Shown here one piece after another: positions 24,393 to 36,816 of a DNA stretch of 64,000 bases. Under the pieces are notes generated by a model that saw only the letters and a list, made by a program, of their open reading frames with translations, was not told where the DNA came from and did no database searches. The translations under genes were made by a program, and so were the position numbers. Within the stretch, counting starts at the first letter, position 1. Each line of letters starts with the position of its first letter. The stretch is from assembly GCF_000220395.1 (NCBI RefSeq), contig NW_004087003.1:27118-91117 (forward strand), written 5' to 3'. Origin of the DNA: Ichthyophthirius multifiliis. Its lineage: Eukaryota > Ciliophora > Oligohymenophorea > Hymenostomatida.

Positions 24393-25630
24393 TCAAGAAA
24401 GAAAAACTATGTAAACAAAAGCAAAAATCATCAAAATTATAAATATCTATAAAAATAAAAAATAATATATTTAAAATTTAAAATTACCCTAAAAATTAAT
24501 CCTCTTGTAGATGAAGCATATCTATAAGCATTCATTATATGTTGTTTTCCTTTTTCAACATTAATAATAGCAACATCAGTATCTTTATCAATTCTATTAA
24601 ATTAAATATAAATAAAAATTCAATAATTATTTAAATTATTTTAAAAAAACCTATCAATCATAGTTTCATGCATTTTAACCATAGTACCAATTCTTACAAA
24701 CATTTAAGAAACATTTTCTAATTATTATCTAATAACTTTCATTGCATCTGCTATTTAACTTTATTATTTTTCTTTGAAGTCTACTTTTTTATAAGTCTAA
24801 CTTCTATTTATAAATTTATTCGAATCTTCAATATCTTCACTATTTAAAAGTAATATATAAAAATAATAATAAAAATTATAATATTACATATTACTATTAG
24901 AACTATTTAAAAATTAAGCGCCTGAAGCTCCAAACCTTCTTATTGCACCTTTGTCTTAAATATTTATTCTTTATTTAACTTATTAATTTTAACTTAAGTC
25001 CTATTTATAAAATTAAATTCATTTTAAAAGTAAATAATATAACATCTATTCTTTTATTTGTTATTTTCTTAAAATTATTTGCAATTTAAACAAATTATCC
25101 TTAAATTATTTCTATTATTACTTTATAAGCTTCATGTCCTGCTTTAGATTATTTAATGCATTCATCAGGTTTACTGTTTTATAATTCATTTATTCCATTT
25201 TAAATAGTATTTACATTCTCTTTAATTATCATTACTAATTCATTGATTTTAGCTTCTTCATTATTAAATAATCCTGATACATTTGATACTATTTAAATTA
25301 ATTTAATTATTAATATTCATATTTATTTTTTTACAATTGTTTAATTCTATCAATTTTTTATTTGTTAGTTAAAGTTATTATCTTATTTCAGTAGATTTTT
25401 TAAAAAAGCCTTTTTTATAATATTTAATCACTTTAGTTTTATTAATATAAATATATATATAAAATACTGTTTTATAAATCTAATGTTTGTTATGGCTTTT
25501 TAGTTCCTGTAGAATATTTTTATGCGATTTCTAAAAATTTAGATGTTATGTTTTGTGCACTTATTCCGTTTTAGTTATAAATATTTCCCATCATAAATGG
25601 GTTAGAGTTTTTTATATATTATTATGACAT
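24393..25630 (-). CDS. Qa-SNARE (syntaxin 5-like)
   Basis: Membrane-fusion SNARE. ATG at 25630; TGA at 24393-24395. The N-terminal exon is short. An Habc-like start follows (KKGFFKKSTEIRQQL, KLIEL), then further helices. Next comes a SNARE helix: AMKVIRQQLENVSQMF, VRIGTMVKMHETMIDR, IDKDTDVAIINVEKG, and a C-terminal anchor RGLIFRIFIILMIFAFVYIV. Introns in the 3' half are clear: 24840-24887, 24594-24650 and 24447-24487; removing them gives a continuous SNARE motif and membrane segment. Around 25450 another intron is needed but its ends are uncertain. Aligned with other Qa-SNAREs, the zero-layer glutamine position is His (codon CAT in MVKMHETMIDRID). Placement in the syntaxin 5 group is tentative; other Qa groups are possible. 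Confidence 0.8.
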
Positions 25631-25939
25631 TTTCTTTTATTTAATTTATTTATAATTATTCTAATTTTTAAGAAAATAAAATATATTATATAAAAAAATA
25701 TTTTTAAAATCTGTTTAAAATAGAATTTATTATTTATTAATAATTAGTGATGTTACTAATACGGATCAAACTCATTTTAAATTCAGATTTTTTACTTTTT
25801 TTTGTGATTCATAATCTAATAGAAATTTTTTATGGTCTGTAATAACAATATAAAATAAAAGTTTATCTAAAAATCTAATAGATATAATGTTAATTAATTA
25901 GTAAATTCTAGAATTTTACACTTAATCACAAAAATAAAT

Positions 25940-27300
25940 ATCCCTATTAACTATAACCTCAAAAAAACCCAACCTAAAATACTGGATATTTTCATCTTAG
26001 GGCTGATGCAAAAGAAAATGATCAGAAATTAGATTAATTCGGATTTATTAATAAAATCACAAAATAATAATAATATCAAATTGTAATAATAATTAATAAT
26101 CGCAAAACTTAAACTTTATGTCTCCTGTAATCAAAATAATATCTACTTTAAATAGCAATTCTTCATGTTAAACTACAAAAGCATAACAAATATAAAGCCT
26201 TATTTAAAACAAATATAATATATCCTCTAATTTAAAATCTTTACTATTATCCTCTTTCCCTGTTTTATTATAACTAAAATAATCCGAAACCTAAAGCTGA
26301 CGAGCTTTATAAAAAACAATAATAAAAAAATAAAGCCATAGTGTAATAAAACAATATAGCTGCAGCATAATAAAACTACTTATAAATACACTTATTGAAC
26401 AAAAACATATAAAATATAATCACTCATCATCACATATAATCATAAACCTACTAATTTTAATTATTCTTCATTAATTAATAAATCTTATTAAAAAGTGTAG
26501 AGTGTAGCAAACAAATATTTTAAAATTTACCTAGAATTCAGTTAGCCTTTTAGCCTACTACTTCATTCATAATAGAACTCTATATTAAAATAAATATATA
26601 TATATATTATAAATATACTTTCAGTAAGTAAAGGCTTAAAATTATTGAAATAAAAATTATGTTCTATTTAAGTTATAATATCTGTAAAAAAAAGAACTTA
26701 TAATCAAAGCTTTTAAAGACTATCTATCTTAAATCCTCTTTAATAAAAGGATTCAGATAAACTGGAGCAATATAAAATTTAACTTTGTTAAAATAAAAAG
26801 AATCACTTTAAAACTCATCAAGACTGCCCTATTAATGCCAAATTAATTAAATTTTAAAATAAGTTAATCTGTAATGAAGAATATACTCCAATTTAATATG
26901 TTAAAAGAATTCTTAATTTTATCTTTAAAATATAAAAATTATAGAAGGGTATAAATTAAAGGCTTTGAAACTCTACTGAAGTGTTTAGATTAAATGTAAT
27001 GAATCCTCTTCTAGTCTAAAAGCATTATTGAATGACATTATAAATTTTTTATTTACATAATTAGTAGCTTTAGATTCTGTATGCTTATTTTTCTGAGTGA
27101 CTTTAGAATTAAATAGTTTAGAAAAATAGTAATAATTAATAAATTAGCATCACTAATAATACAGATTCTTAAATATTGAATTATAAAATACACGGTTAAG
27201 AATAATATATTACTTAATAAAAATATATTTATTATTTTCAGTAATAAAATACAATTATCATTTTATAATAAAAAACAAAAACTTATATATAAAAGATTGC
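25940..27300 (-). pseudogene. Decayed membrane-protein gene (unrecognised family)
   Basis: The - strand has richer composition than its flanks and at least three protein-like blocks in different frames, each ended by TGA. Block one, about 27170-26818, contains TRRGFITFNLNTSVEF and hydrophobic FIPFYNFYIL. Block two, about 26815-26620, has KVKFYIAPVYLNPFIKED and a Tyr/Phe-rich tail. Block three, about 26450-26050, has a hydrophobic run (FIMLQLYCFITLWLYFF) followed by a charged part. The order looks like one multi-segment membrane protein. TGA codons and frame changes make an intact gene unlikely unless several introns were missed. I do not recognise the family. Confidence 0.4.
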
Positions 27301-28174
27301 TAAAAAAAAGATATACTGAATATTATCAATCATTACATAAAGCTTATTTGCCTAATTTTTGATCTCCAAACTTTTTTCGACAAAATAATTAATCAATTTT
27401 TAAAATAATTATAAAGCAACAATTCATTTTTTAAATTTTAATATTAGTTAATTTTTAATTTTCATAAACAATAAATAACACAATTTGCATTTTTGTATAT
27501 GGATGTATATATTTATAAAAATCTTAATTTTAAATTTGTATTTATATATATTACTTTTTTTATTTAAAAAAATATCGAATTTTTAATTTTTTATATTATA
27601 TAAATATGCTTGAATCTTACAACATATAAATATTTAATTTTAATCAACATTATGCATTTAATAATAAAAATTATATATTTTTATCAATTTTATATAATTA
27701 ATAAATTTTAAAAATATATAATTAATAGCATAATATAAATAAGTTTGATTTTAAAATACTTTAAAAGTATATAATTAATAGCTTAAGATATATAATTTGA
27801 TTTTTATGTATAAAATTTTTAATATTTTATATAACAAATTTTATAACGACAAGTTCTCATTTTATGTGCTTTATATAAATATAATTATATACTTATCTTT
27901 CTTTAAATTATATTTTGTTTTTTTGTGAACAAAAATAATATAAATTATAAAAAATTATATTATTATTTTTTGTAAATGGATATTATGACTTCCCATATTT
28001 TATACCAAAGTACTTATGTAAGTTTATATTATTAATATTAAATTATAAAACGACTCCCAAAAAAAAAAAAAAAAAAAAAAAGAATAATTTATTAATTAAA
28101 TACGAAGTTTTTTTTTAAACAAAAAAAGAAAAAAAAAAATTATTATAAAAGTAATAAATAAATCGTTTTTATTT
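27301..28174. other. Intergenic A+T-rich DNA
   Basis: Contains a poly-A run near 28059-28080. No gene is seen. Confidence 0.65.
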
Positions 28175-29347
28175 TCAAAACTTATCAAACAAATTTTAAT
28201 TAATTAGAATATCTTTAAACTTATTTAATATTTTTTCTTAAAATTATTTTTGAAATTCTTAATTTTAAGAAATAATTTTTTCTCTTTGCCCTTCCTTCCA
28301 TTCCCCAAACTTGCAATTTCCTTTTTATATGTAAAATAAGCCTTTTCCATTTTATTTTCCATTTTTCCATTCTCCGACATATTTTTTACCATCAGGCCAT
28401 ATAAATATACCTTAACCATCTTTTTTATCATCTAAATAATCTCCAATATACATTCTTCCATCAAGCCAAGTAAAAATGCCGTTTCCATTCATTTTATTGT
28501 TTTTCCATTCTCCTTAATATTTTCTTCCATCATTCCATGTATAAACTCCTTTTCCTTCAATATCATTATTAATAAATTCGCCTTCATAAGTAGAATTATC
28601 TGCCCAAATAAATTTTCCTAATCCACATTTTAATCCTAATTTATAATTTCCTTGATATTAAGCGCCATCTTTCCAAATTTCAATACCTTTCTAAAATGTT
28701 AACATATTTTTTTTTATTAAATAAAAACCTTTCCCATGTTATTAATCATCAAGCCATTCACCTTCATATTTAGATCCATCCTTATGAATATAAATTCCTA
28801 ATCCATGGGATTTATGGTTTTTCCAATTTCCAATATAAATATCTCCATTAGCATGTATTAATCTTCCATAGCCCTAAGCTTTATCATTAACCCAAAAGCC
28901 TTCATAAATAGAACCATCTTTCCACACCTGAATACCTTTTCCGTATTTACATTCATTTGCCCATTCTCCTATATAAATAGCCCCATTTTTTAAAATTATA
29001 GGGTTTTTAAAAAAACGCTTATGAAATTCTTCTGATTAAGTTTCTGGGTAATCAGAATCATTAAATTAAAAAGGAGGCCTTTGTATAGAATTCTATAGAT
29101 GTTATTAGGCAAATTCTAATAAGAGTTTATCTACTTTTTAATTATAGTTTTAAATTTATATTTAAGTAAATTAACGACGGGCTAACCATCCTCTAATTAA
29201 ACTTTAAATTTTTATTATACTTTTTATTATTTCATATTCTAAGTTATAATTATTTGATCCTATTTCTCTATTTATCGGCTTATATTATATTTCTGATAAA
29301 TTTTATTCAGTTGTTTATTTTACACAGGTACAATTTACATTTCCCAT
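28175..29347 (-). CDS. IQ-motif and MORN-repeat protein with lipidation-type N terminus
   Basis: A single uninterrupted exon of 390 codons from ATG 29347 to TGA 28175-28177. The N terminus MGNVNCTC has Gly2 for N-myristoylation and two nearby Cys for palmitoylation, so membrane attachment is likely. An IQ motif follows at about residue 50 ([16 protein letters not shown]), which normally binds calmodulin or centrin. From about residue 120 to the C-terminal part come roughly ten MORN repeats, for example [53 protein letters not shown] and [16 protein letters not shown]. One linker breaks the repeat spacing near the middle ([10 protein letters not shown]). MORN proteins bind membranes and often sit at cortical or ciliary structures; the specific role here is inferred only. 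The coiled-coil gene diverges from its start, 113 bases away. Confidence 0.88.
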
Positions 29348-29460
29348 TTTTTTTTTTTTTTTTTTTTTAGCTTTGATTTTTGATTTTTGATTTTTTTTTT
29401 TTTAAAAAATAATATTTAAATATATATTATAATTTTTCTTTAAAAATAATAATAAAAAAA
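29348..29460. promoter_or_regulatory. Short divergent intergenic region (probable bidirectional promoter)
   Basis: Only 113 bases separate the ATGs of two oppositely oriented genes. The interval holds a T-run of more than 20 bases at about 29348-29369, three near-identical TTTTTGA words and another T-run. Both promoters and 5' leaders must fit here. No defined factor site is recognised. Confidence 0.55.
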
Positions 29461-31331
29461 ATGAATGAATAATAAATAGAAGAAATGAAAATTAATTTAG
29501 AAATTATGAATGAAGTTTTAAAGCTTGAAAAAGCAAAAATCTAAGAGGTTGATAAAGAATTAATTAACCAATTAAATGAAAACAATAATTTAAAATCAAT
29601 AAACAATTTTTTATAGCAAGAGAATATTAAATTATCAAGTCAGTATAAAGAAATAATTATCAGAAACACTTAAATTGTATAAGAAAATGAAACCATAGTT
29701 TAAACTATCTAAGAATTATAATCAACAAATACTATATTAAATTAAAAAGTAAAATAAAATTATAAAAATGTTTAATTTTTTTAAATAATTTTAATTGTAG
29801 ATAAATTAATTGAAATAAGAATATCTTAACGTAGATGATAATTTTAATAAAGTTATATAATAAAAATATGAATTAAAAAAACATGATTAATAAGTATAAG
29901 ATTAAATAGAAGAATCTTTTAAAGAAATAACAAAATTAAATTTTTCTATTCAAGAATTTTTAAATAAAATACCTTTTTCAGTTTAAAAAGACTTTAAAAA
30001 TTTATAAAACATAAAATTAAATTTTTAAAATTAAAATAAATAAAAAATAAAATAAACTGATTAAATAAATACATAATTAGAATATATTATTTAAAATTTA
30101 TAATTGTTATTTTAAGATTCTAATCAAATATTCAAAATCTATAATGAACTAAAGTAGAAATAATTAAAAATTTTATTTTATTTTATTTTTTAATAATAAT
30201 AAAAAAAAAAAAACAAATAAAAGATAAGAAAATAGAATTATAAATCAAAAAATTACAAATGTTGAAAAACAATATTTACTTCAAAGCGAAGAACTTGAAT
30301 AATTAAAAATATTTGAATAAAAATTTCAAGAAAAAATTAATTTTATTAATGAAGAATAATCAGAAAGAGAAAAATAATTAACAAATATGATTAAGGAAAT
30401 TAATTACAAAGAGACTACTAATTATAAGAAAAATAAAGATTATTTTATTTTAGTTTAAGAAAATGAAAATTTAAAAAATTATATCGTTGATATATAAAAA
30501 TTAATTCAAATAAATGGAAAAAATTTTTAATCAATTGATGGATTAATTGGCTAAAAGAAAGGAAATATATTTTTATAAATAATTTCTAGAATTTAAAATG
30601 AATAATTAAAATTAAGTATTGAAAAAATATTGGAAACTTATTAAAAAAAGAAAATATTACTCAAGAAATTTAAGAATGTGAAAAAGCACTTTTAAAATTA
30701 GAAAATATTCTAAAATTTAACTAAATAGCTCCAGAATAAGAAAAAATAGCATTAAGAAAACAATTAGAATAAATAAGAATCGATTATTAATAATTAATTA
30801 AACAATAAAGTTTTTAATTATACTCTATCTATATATTTTTTTTTTTAATATAAAATTTATAGATTTTATAGAAAAAGAAATCGATGAATAATTAAATAGA
30901 TTTGAAAGAGTTTAAATAATAGAATTACAAAAATAAAATTATCAAGAAAATTTTAATTCGTCAAAAGAAAAGTAATTTTATATTTAATAGTGCTAATTTT
31001 ATAATTTTTTATATTAGTAAGAATTTAAACTAATCAGTAAATGGTACAATTATAAATTTAATTAATATTTATATAAATATTAATTTAATAAATTTAGATA
31101 ATAATTGCAAAGTCCGCTTCTTTTAAAATATATATAATTACAGCGTAAACGACATATTTAAAGAAACAGAAAATAAGCTTTAAGAAAAGTTTATTTAAGT
31201 AATATTTATTTTCATTTATAAAAAAATTAAATAAATATTAAATTAAATATAAGTTTTAAACATTATAAGATGAATAAAAGAGAATAAGTTTTTCATCATA
31301 ATAAGAAGATACGTTTGGAAAAAAATATTGA
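29461..31331 (+). CDS. Long coiled-coil protein (unrecognised)
   Basis: ATG at 29461. The first exon reads as almost pure coiled coil rich in Glu, Lys, Asn and Gln, for example MKINLEIMNEVLKLEKAK and EVDKELINQLNENN. Introns are likely at about 29770-29801 and again at 30170-30250, 30830-30860 and 31198-31250; between them the frame stays helical (SEELEQLKIFEQKFQ, NFINEEQSERE). The end is best read as EQKRISFSSQQEDTFGKKY, then TGA at 31329-31331. There are no catalytic motifs. Such proteins in ciliates are often basal-body or cortical structural components, but nothing here proves that. Exon boundaries are approximate. Confidence 0.6.
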
Positions 31332-31362
31332 AAAACAAATAAACAATATATTGAAAAAAACA

Positions 31363-31400
<38 letters not shown>

Positions 31401-31555
31401 TTTATATATTGTATATTTATATGTTTAAATAAATTATTCTTGAATTATTTCTATAATATATTTTAAGAACTGTTTTTAAATTATATATTAATATACAGTT
31501 CTAATGAATTAAATTTGAAACTTTAAAACAGATAAAATGTAAAATAGTTTTATTT
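31332..31555. repeat. Intergenic DNA with (TA)n tract
   Basis: A (TA)n microsatellite runs at about 31367-31405 in A+T-rich spacer. No gene is seen. Confidence 0.7.
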
Positions 31556-31559
31556 TTTA

Positions 31560-32275
31560 TTTATTTAATATATTGGTGTTAACGAAATATTCGAATAATC
31601 TGAAACATAGAATAATTATTGTGAGCGAATACTATTTTTTATCAAAAATCACATTGTTCGTTTAAATTTTTAAATATTAATTTATCTGTTAATAATAGCT
31701 TAGAAAAAAAATGATTTTTCTTTTTTATGTTTGATTTTTAAAATAAAATAGACATATTAAATATATTAACAAAAAAATAAAACCTTATATCAATTAAATT
31801 GACTATGAAAAAAAGTAATTTATTTCAAATGAAAAATATTTTATTTATATAGTCCCTAATAGCTAATAATATCAATAATAAATATGATGTTAGGTAATAA
31901 AAGTAAAAATTTTCCAAATTATTGCGTTTTGGAAAATATATAATGCTATTTGGGCTTGATTTCGTTAGAATTTCAAAAGTGAAATTTAATTTTTTAATTA
32001 AAAATTCAGAAAAAATAAAAAAATAACATTTTTTAAAAAAATCTTCTGAATATATGATAATAATTTCAAAATTGAGAATTGATTTTTAAATAACATAAAT
32101 CATCAACAGATTAATCAAAAATAATTTAAGAATAGGCTTAAATAAAAGAAAATTTAAATTTTATTATGGTCTGATACTTCACCTAACTAAAAGCCTATTA
32201 AAAAATTATGGGGACTACTCAAATTCATGAGGAAGGAAAAATATATTCCAAATAATATAAATTAATATTATATCT
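31560..32275 (+). pseudogene. Second decayed Tc1/mariner-like transposase
   Basis: The 3' part shows the family's hallmark C-terminal block: IIWSDTSPNQKPIKKLWG at about 32165-32220, matching the W-x-x-x-SPDLNPIExLWG pattern, followed by LLKFMRKEKYIPNN. The third catalytic acid is lost (PIK instead of PIE). Just upstream, in another frame, KQHKSSTDQSKIIQEQ and IKENLNFI match the region after the second catalytic Asp. Further upstream, around 31935-31960, a NAIW-A-F stretch broken by TGA matches the VMVWG strand. Several TGA codons and frame changes show that it is dead. It is not a close copy of the relic at 4664, since the block spacing and W positions differ. Confidence 0.65.
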
Positions 32276-33118
32276 ATTTTTAATAATATTTCTATGATAT
32301 GAACATTAAATTAAATATTATAGAATTTAAATAAATAAAAAAAAAAAAATTTTGTTTAATTATAATAGATTTTTTGTTAAAAAAATAAATTTATATTTTA
32401 TTAATGATTTTAAAATTTTACACTAAAGTATAATAATAGTTGAAAATAATTTAAATATAAAAACAATATGAACAAATAAATTTTTAAAAAAAAATTTGAA
32501 AAAATTGATTTTTAACAAGGTAAATTTTAAAAAATGTAAAAAAATTGATATATATTGAAATTTAAATTAATTAAATAATTTATTATATATCAAATTAAAT
32601 AAAGATTAAAAAAATATAAAATAAAAAATAAAGTTCATTTAAATATTATTAATTTTTATTTATTCTTCAACAATATTTTTAATTATTTTAAAAATAATTT
32701 CTTAAAAAATATTTTAATAATTTTAAATATTATTTAATATAAAATAAAGATAATAATAAATATAATTTTTTGATAGGAAAAATAAAGTATGATTAAGAAA
32801 AATATAAAAAAATTATATGATTCTTTTTTATTTTAATTTTATAATATTTTAAAATTGTAATTAAAAAAATATACTAAATGCATATTATTTATACTATAAA
32901 AAAGATAATGTTTAGAATAATTTACATTATAAAAAAGAAATAATTTTTAGAAGACTAAATAAAAAAATATTTAGAAAAAAATTAAATATAAATTATATAC
33001 TTACAATATATAATAAAAAAAAAGATTAATAATTATTTGTTAATTTATTATAAAAAAATAGTTTAAAATTTAGATAAAATTGATAAAATATGTTAAATAT
33101 ATATATATATATATTTAA

Positions 33119-33149
<31 letters not shown>

Positions 33150-33760
33150 CATTATAATAATAAAACAAATTTTTAATTTTATTCTTTTTTATAAACAGTT
33201 TATATATATTTTAAATATTTTTTTTTTTTTTAATTTTTTTTAATTAATATATTCATTATAATATAATTTTTTTTTTTTTAAATTTATAAATTTTTATATT
33301 TATAAATTTTAAATTTTTTATTATTCGATTTTTTTTTTATTTATTTAAACTTTATTATTTTTTAATAACTCTATTTTTATAAATATTAAAATTTAGTTAA
33401 TTAAATAAATTTAAACTTTTTATATTTTTTGATTTAAAAATATAATAAAAACTGTTATTTTTATGATCAATTTTCTAAAAATCAATGTTAATATAACTTA
33501 TGTTTATTATTTTTATATTTTTTTTTTAAAAAAAAAATTAATTTTCTTATTTTAATTATTTCTTAAAAATTTTTAATTGTCGATTCATCGCTTAAAAATT
33601 TTAAATACTTACATAGTTCTTTAAAATAAATTAAAAGTATTTTTATTAATAAATATTATTATGTAAATAAAAAATAAAAAGTAAAACTAATATTTAAAAA
33701 ATAATAAAAAAACTTCTAATTAAATATATTATAAAATCATTAATAAAAAAATAAAAAATC
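32276..33760. other. Intergenic A+T-rich DNA
   Basis: (TA)n tracts lie at about 33097-33150, with long AT-only text. No gene is seen. Confidence 0.7.
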
Positions 33761-36700
33761 ATGTAAAATGCAATTTATGATAAACCTCCATAAATAATAT
33801 AATAAATATATCCTGATCCCAATAGACTTTCTTATTTATTATCTCTTCCAAAAAACTAAAAATTCATTTTATCTGAAATGCTAACATTAACATATTAGAA
33901 TTTAAAAATAATAGATGAAGTCCATCAAAAATTTACAGATATTCCATTTATACATTTGAGCCATAATAACATAAGCAATTTATAAGGAATTAATTAATTT
34001 TTTAATTTATAAGGACTTTCGTTATCACATAATAAATTATAGACTTGGTAAGATTTACATGTAATTGAAAATAAAGAAAATATAATATTTTTAAGATTAC
34101 GTAGGAATCCTTTATGTGAAAATCCAAATTATTAATCAAAAATTCTTTAAATTTTTCCAAACCTTTAACAATTTGATGATATAAAAATAACAAAAAAGTG
34201 CCTTTAATTAAAATATTAAACAGAAAACATTAGTCAAATATATATTTTACATTTTATTCATTTACTTCACTAAAAATTTAATATAATCCAATAGATTTTT
34301 TATAAAAACTAAAAAACAATTCCTTAATAAATTTACTGGATTAAGAAAATGGATCTTTTTTTGAATATTTTTTATCTTTTTTAAATTATGAACCGGTTCT
34401 TAAATTAAAATAACTTCCTCATTAATTTCATTTTGGAAACTTTTTTTTACGATTATATGATGTTATTTCACCTTTTATAAAATCTAAAATTTCTAATGAA
34501 TAAATATTTATTTATTAAATTGATTTGTTTAATAGAATTCTGCACAAATACAAGGAAAAACATGATAAAACATTATAAAGCTTCTTAAAAAAACAATGTA
34601 AATAAAATCCAAAAGTAAACTAATAAAAATTATTGAATTCAACTTCGTATGCTTATAAATTTTATATGTAAGAGCTTTTAAATATTTCAGATTTTCCGAA
34701 TTTGACTCCAAATAATACATATTTAAATAAAAAAGAAAATAAATAAATAATCAATTAGTAAAAATAGATTTATTTTCCTGTATTTCTACTAAACTTTGAG
34801 TATATGCAAGCCTTTTTTGAAGTGATTGCTGAATTAATGATGGGTCTGTTACATTCTTATGAAATCGTTATGTTTAGAGAATTCGAAGACTAAAAATCGG
34901 TAAAAATAAAATTCTAAGAAATCGAAAGAATTTTTAAGATTTTTAATCCTAAAAATTTTTCTACAGAAAATTTAGATGAATATGAAGAAAAAAAAATTTA
35001 ATCTTCAAGAAATATTTCAAATAAAAATTCAATATAATCTTCAAGAACTAATAATAATATCAAAAACTCAAATAACAATAGAAACTCTATTAAAAGTACT
35101 GAATAAAATATTGTAGAACAAAACTAAAGCATTGCTTGTATTAATAATTTAAATAATACATTATAAAGAATTAATTTAAAAACTAAAAAATCTTTTTCTG
35201 ATAATAGAATGTATTTTTAAATACATATATTTTTTTTATATTAATAATATTTAAAAAAGATAGTCTTTAAATAAAAATGATTAAATTTTAAAAAAACAAA
35301 AGATTAAGATAAAGTCTTTTAAATATAAAAAATTATAATTTTTAATAATCTACAAATTAGTTTAATTAATAAAGTGAAGAAGAATAAAAATATAATATCA
35401 ACCCATAATAAAAAACTTAGAATTCAAATAGTATAAACATAATTAATAATTTAAATATTAATGATTAAGATTAAGATGAAAATTAAGATTAAGATTAAGA
35501 ATATAATTAAGATTAAGATCAAAATCAAAATTAAGATTAAGATTAGGATTATGATTAAGATAAATATAAATATTAATTTTAAAATTAAGATTAATAAGAT
35601 ATAGATTAAGATTAAGATTTAAACTATTAAAATTAAATTTCTAATTATTAGTCTAAATATGAATTTAATTATTAATAAGATAAAATGAATATATTGATTA
35701 CTATGAATAATAAATTTAATATGCTGAATAAGTTCTTAATTAATAAGATGAATATAATAATAATTAAATTTAATCCAAAAGACATTCTTCTTCTTTAAAA
35801 AGTTTAACAGGAAATACTTAAAATATTCAAGAATAATAGGATCTTTAAAATATTAAAGAATAGCAGGTTCTTTAAACCTAAAGAACATGCATTTCTAATA
35901 ATTTATAATCTGATAAAATATAAAGCCACCTATTTAATTTTAAAATTAAGCGATTTCTTAGGAATTATTATCTAAAAATTAAGAATTTAATCCATAGTAA
36001 TAGTAAAATATTAATAATAGTGATAAATCAATAATAAGTATCTAAAAATTAAATACTTCAATAAATAGTTATAAAAGTTATCAAAAAAAGAAGAATATAT
36101 TTTAAGAAAAATTTTTGAAAGAAAATGTTAACTTTAATACAAAAAATATTGAAGATAATGAAAATAATAAGTAAAAATAAGAAAATACTTATAGATATTA
36201 TTTAACAAAGTAATGTTAAGCTTTTAAAAATAATTTTAGTAATAGATCTTAATAAAAAACATAATATTTGCTTTTAACTATATTATAGGTATTATAAAAA
36301 TACGTATAATAATAACTTCTTCAAGGATTAAGAAAAATATCTTTATATAAAAATAAAAAATACATTAAATTAGGATAAATCTTTAAAAAATAATAAAGAA
36401 AATATTATTTTTATAAATGGTATAATATAGTAAATAATATAAATAAAAATAAACTATATGAGATCCTATTTAAATAAAGATTTTTTAATATTTTGAAGTA
36501 AAATATAATGAAGAAAAAAAAAGAAGCTATTCTTATATAGAAAAGGAATTTGCAATATAAAGTTTTGTATGGATTAGCAAAACTTGTTAAAAATAAATGC
36601 AGAATAATTAAAGGATTTGATCTAATTAAAAGCCTAATTTTACAAAAAGCAATCGTGTATTGTTTTAAGTAAATATTTTATGTATCTTTGTAATAAAATT

Positions 36701-36816
36701 GTAATTTTATTTAAAATAATAACTAAATATTCAGATCATTAAGCAACTTGAATATGAAAAAAAAAATATAAAATGCTTAATAAGAATTTTAAAAGATAAA
36801 ACTTCAAAACTTATGA
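33761..36816 (+). CDS. Leucine-rich-repeat protein with Asp/Gln-repeat tail
   Basis: ATG at 33761 (MQNAIYDKPPQ). Leucine-rich repeats occupy about residues 50-150: LTLTYQNLKIIDEV, FIHLSHNNISNLQGI, LQGLSLSHNKLQTW, IIFLRLRRNPLCENPNY and ILQIFPNLQQFDD. The NPLC...P..L..FD end is an LRR cap like those in axonemal and centrosomal LRR proteins. After an A/T-rich middle come FEYMQAFFEVIAEL and a Ser/Asn-rich stretch. A Gln/Asp repeat encoded by GATTAA-type hexamers follows (35462-35620), then helical text. The last exon contains VLYGLAKLVKNK, GFDLIKSLILQKA and an intron at about 36667-36732. The 3' end is provisional: an A10 run at 36757-36766 must be one base shorter (or two longer) to reach TGA at 36814-36816. 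Several internal exon joints are uncertain. Confidence 0.65.
35462..35620 (+). repeat. GATTAA hexanucleotide repeat, coding Asp-Gln
   Basis: Imperfect tandem GATTAA with some GATCAA and AATTAA, in frame with the LRR gene, giving alternating Asp and Gln (TAA read as Gln). The hexamer length preserves frame. It sits in the presumably disordered tail and is likely length-variable. Confidence 0.7.

Noticed and set aside
28225-28431. Lys-rich small protein on the - strand
   Set aside because: It is an out-of-frame reading of the MORN repeats; the true frame continues through TAA as Gln.
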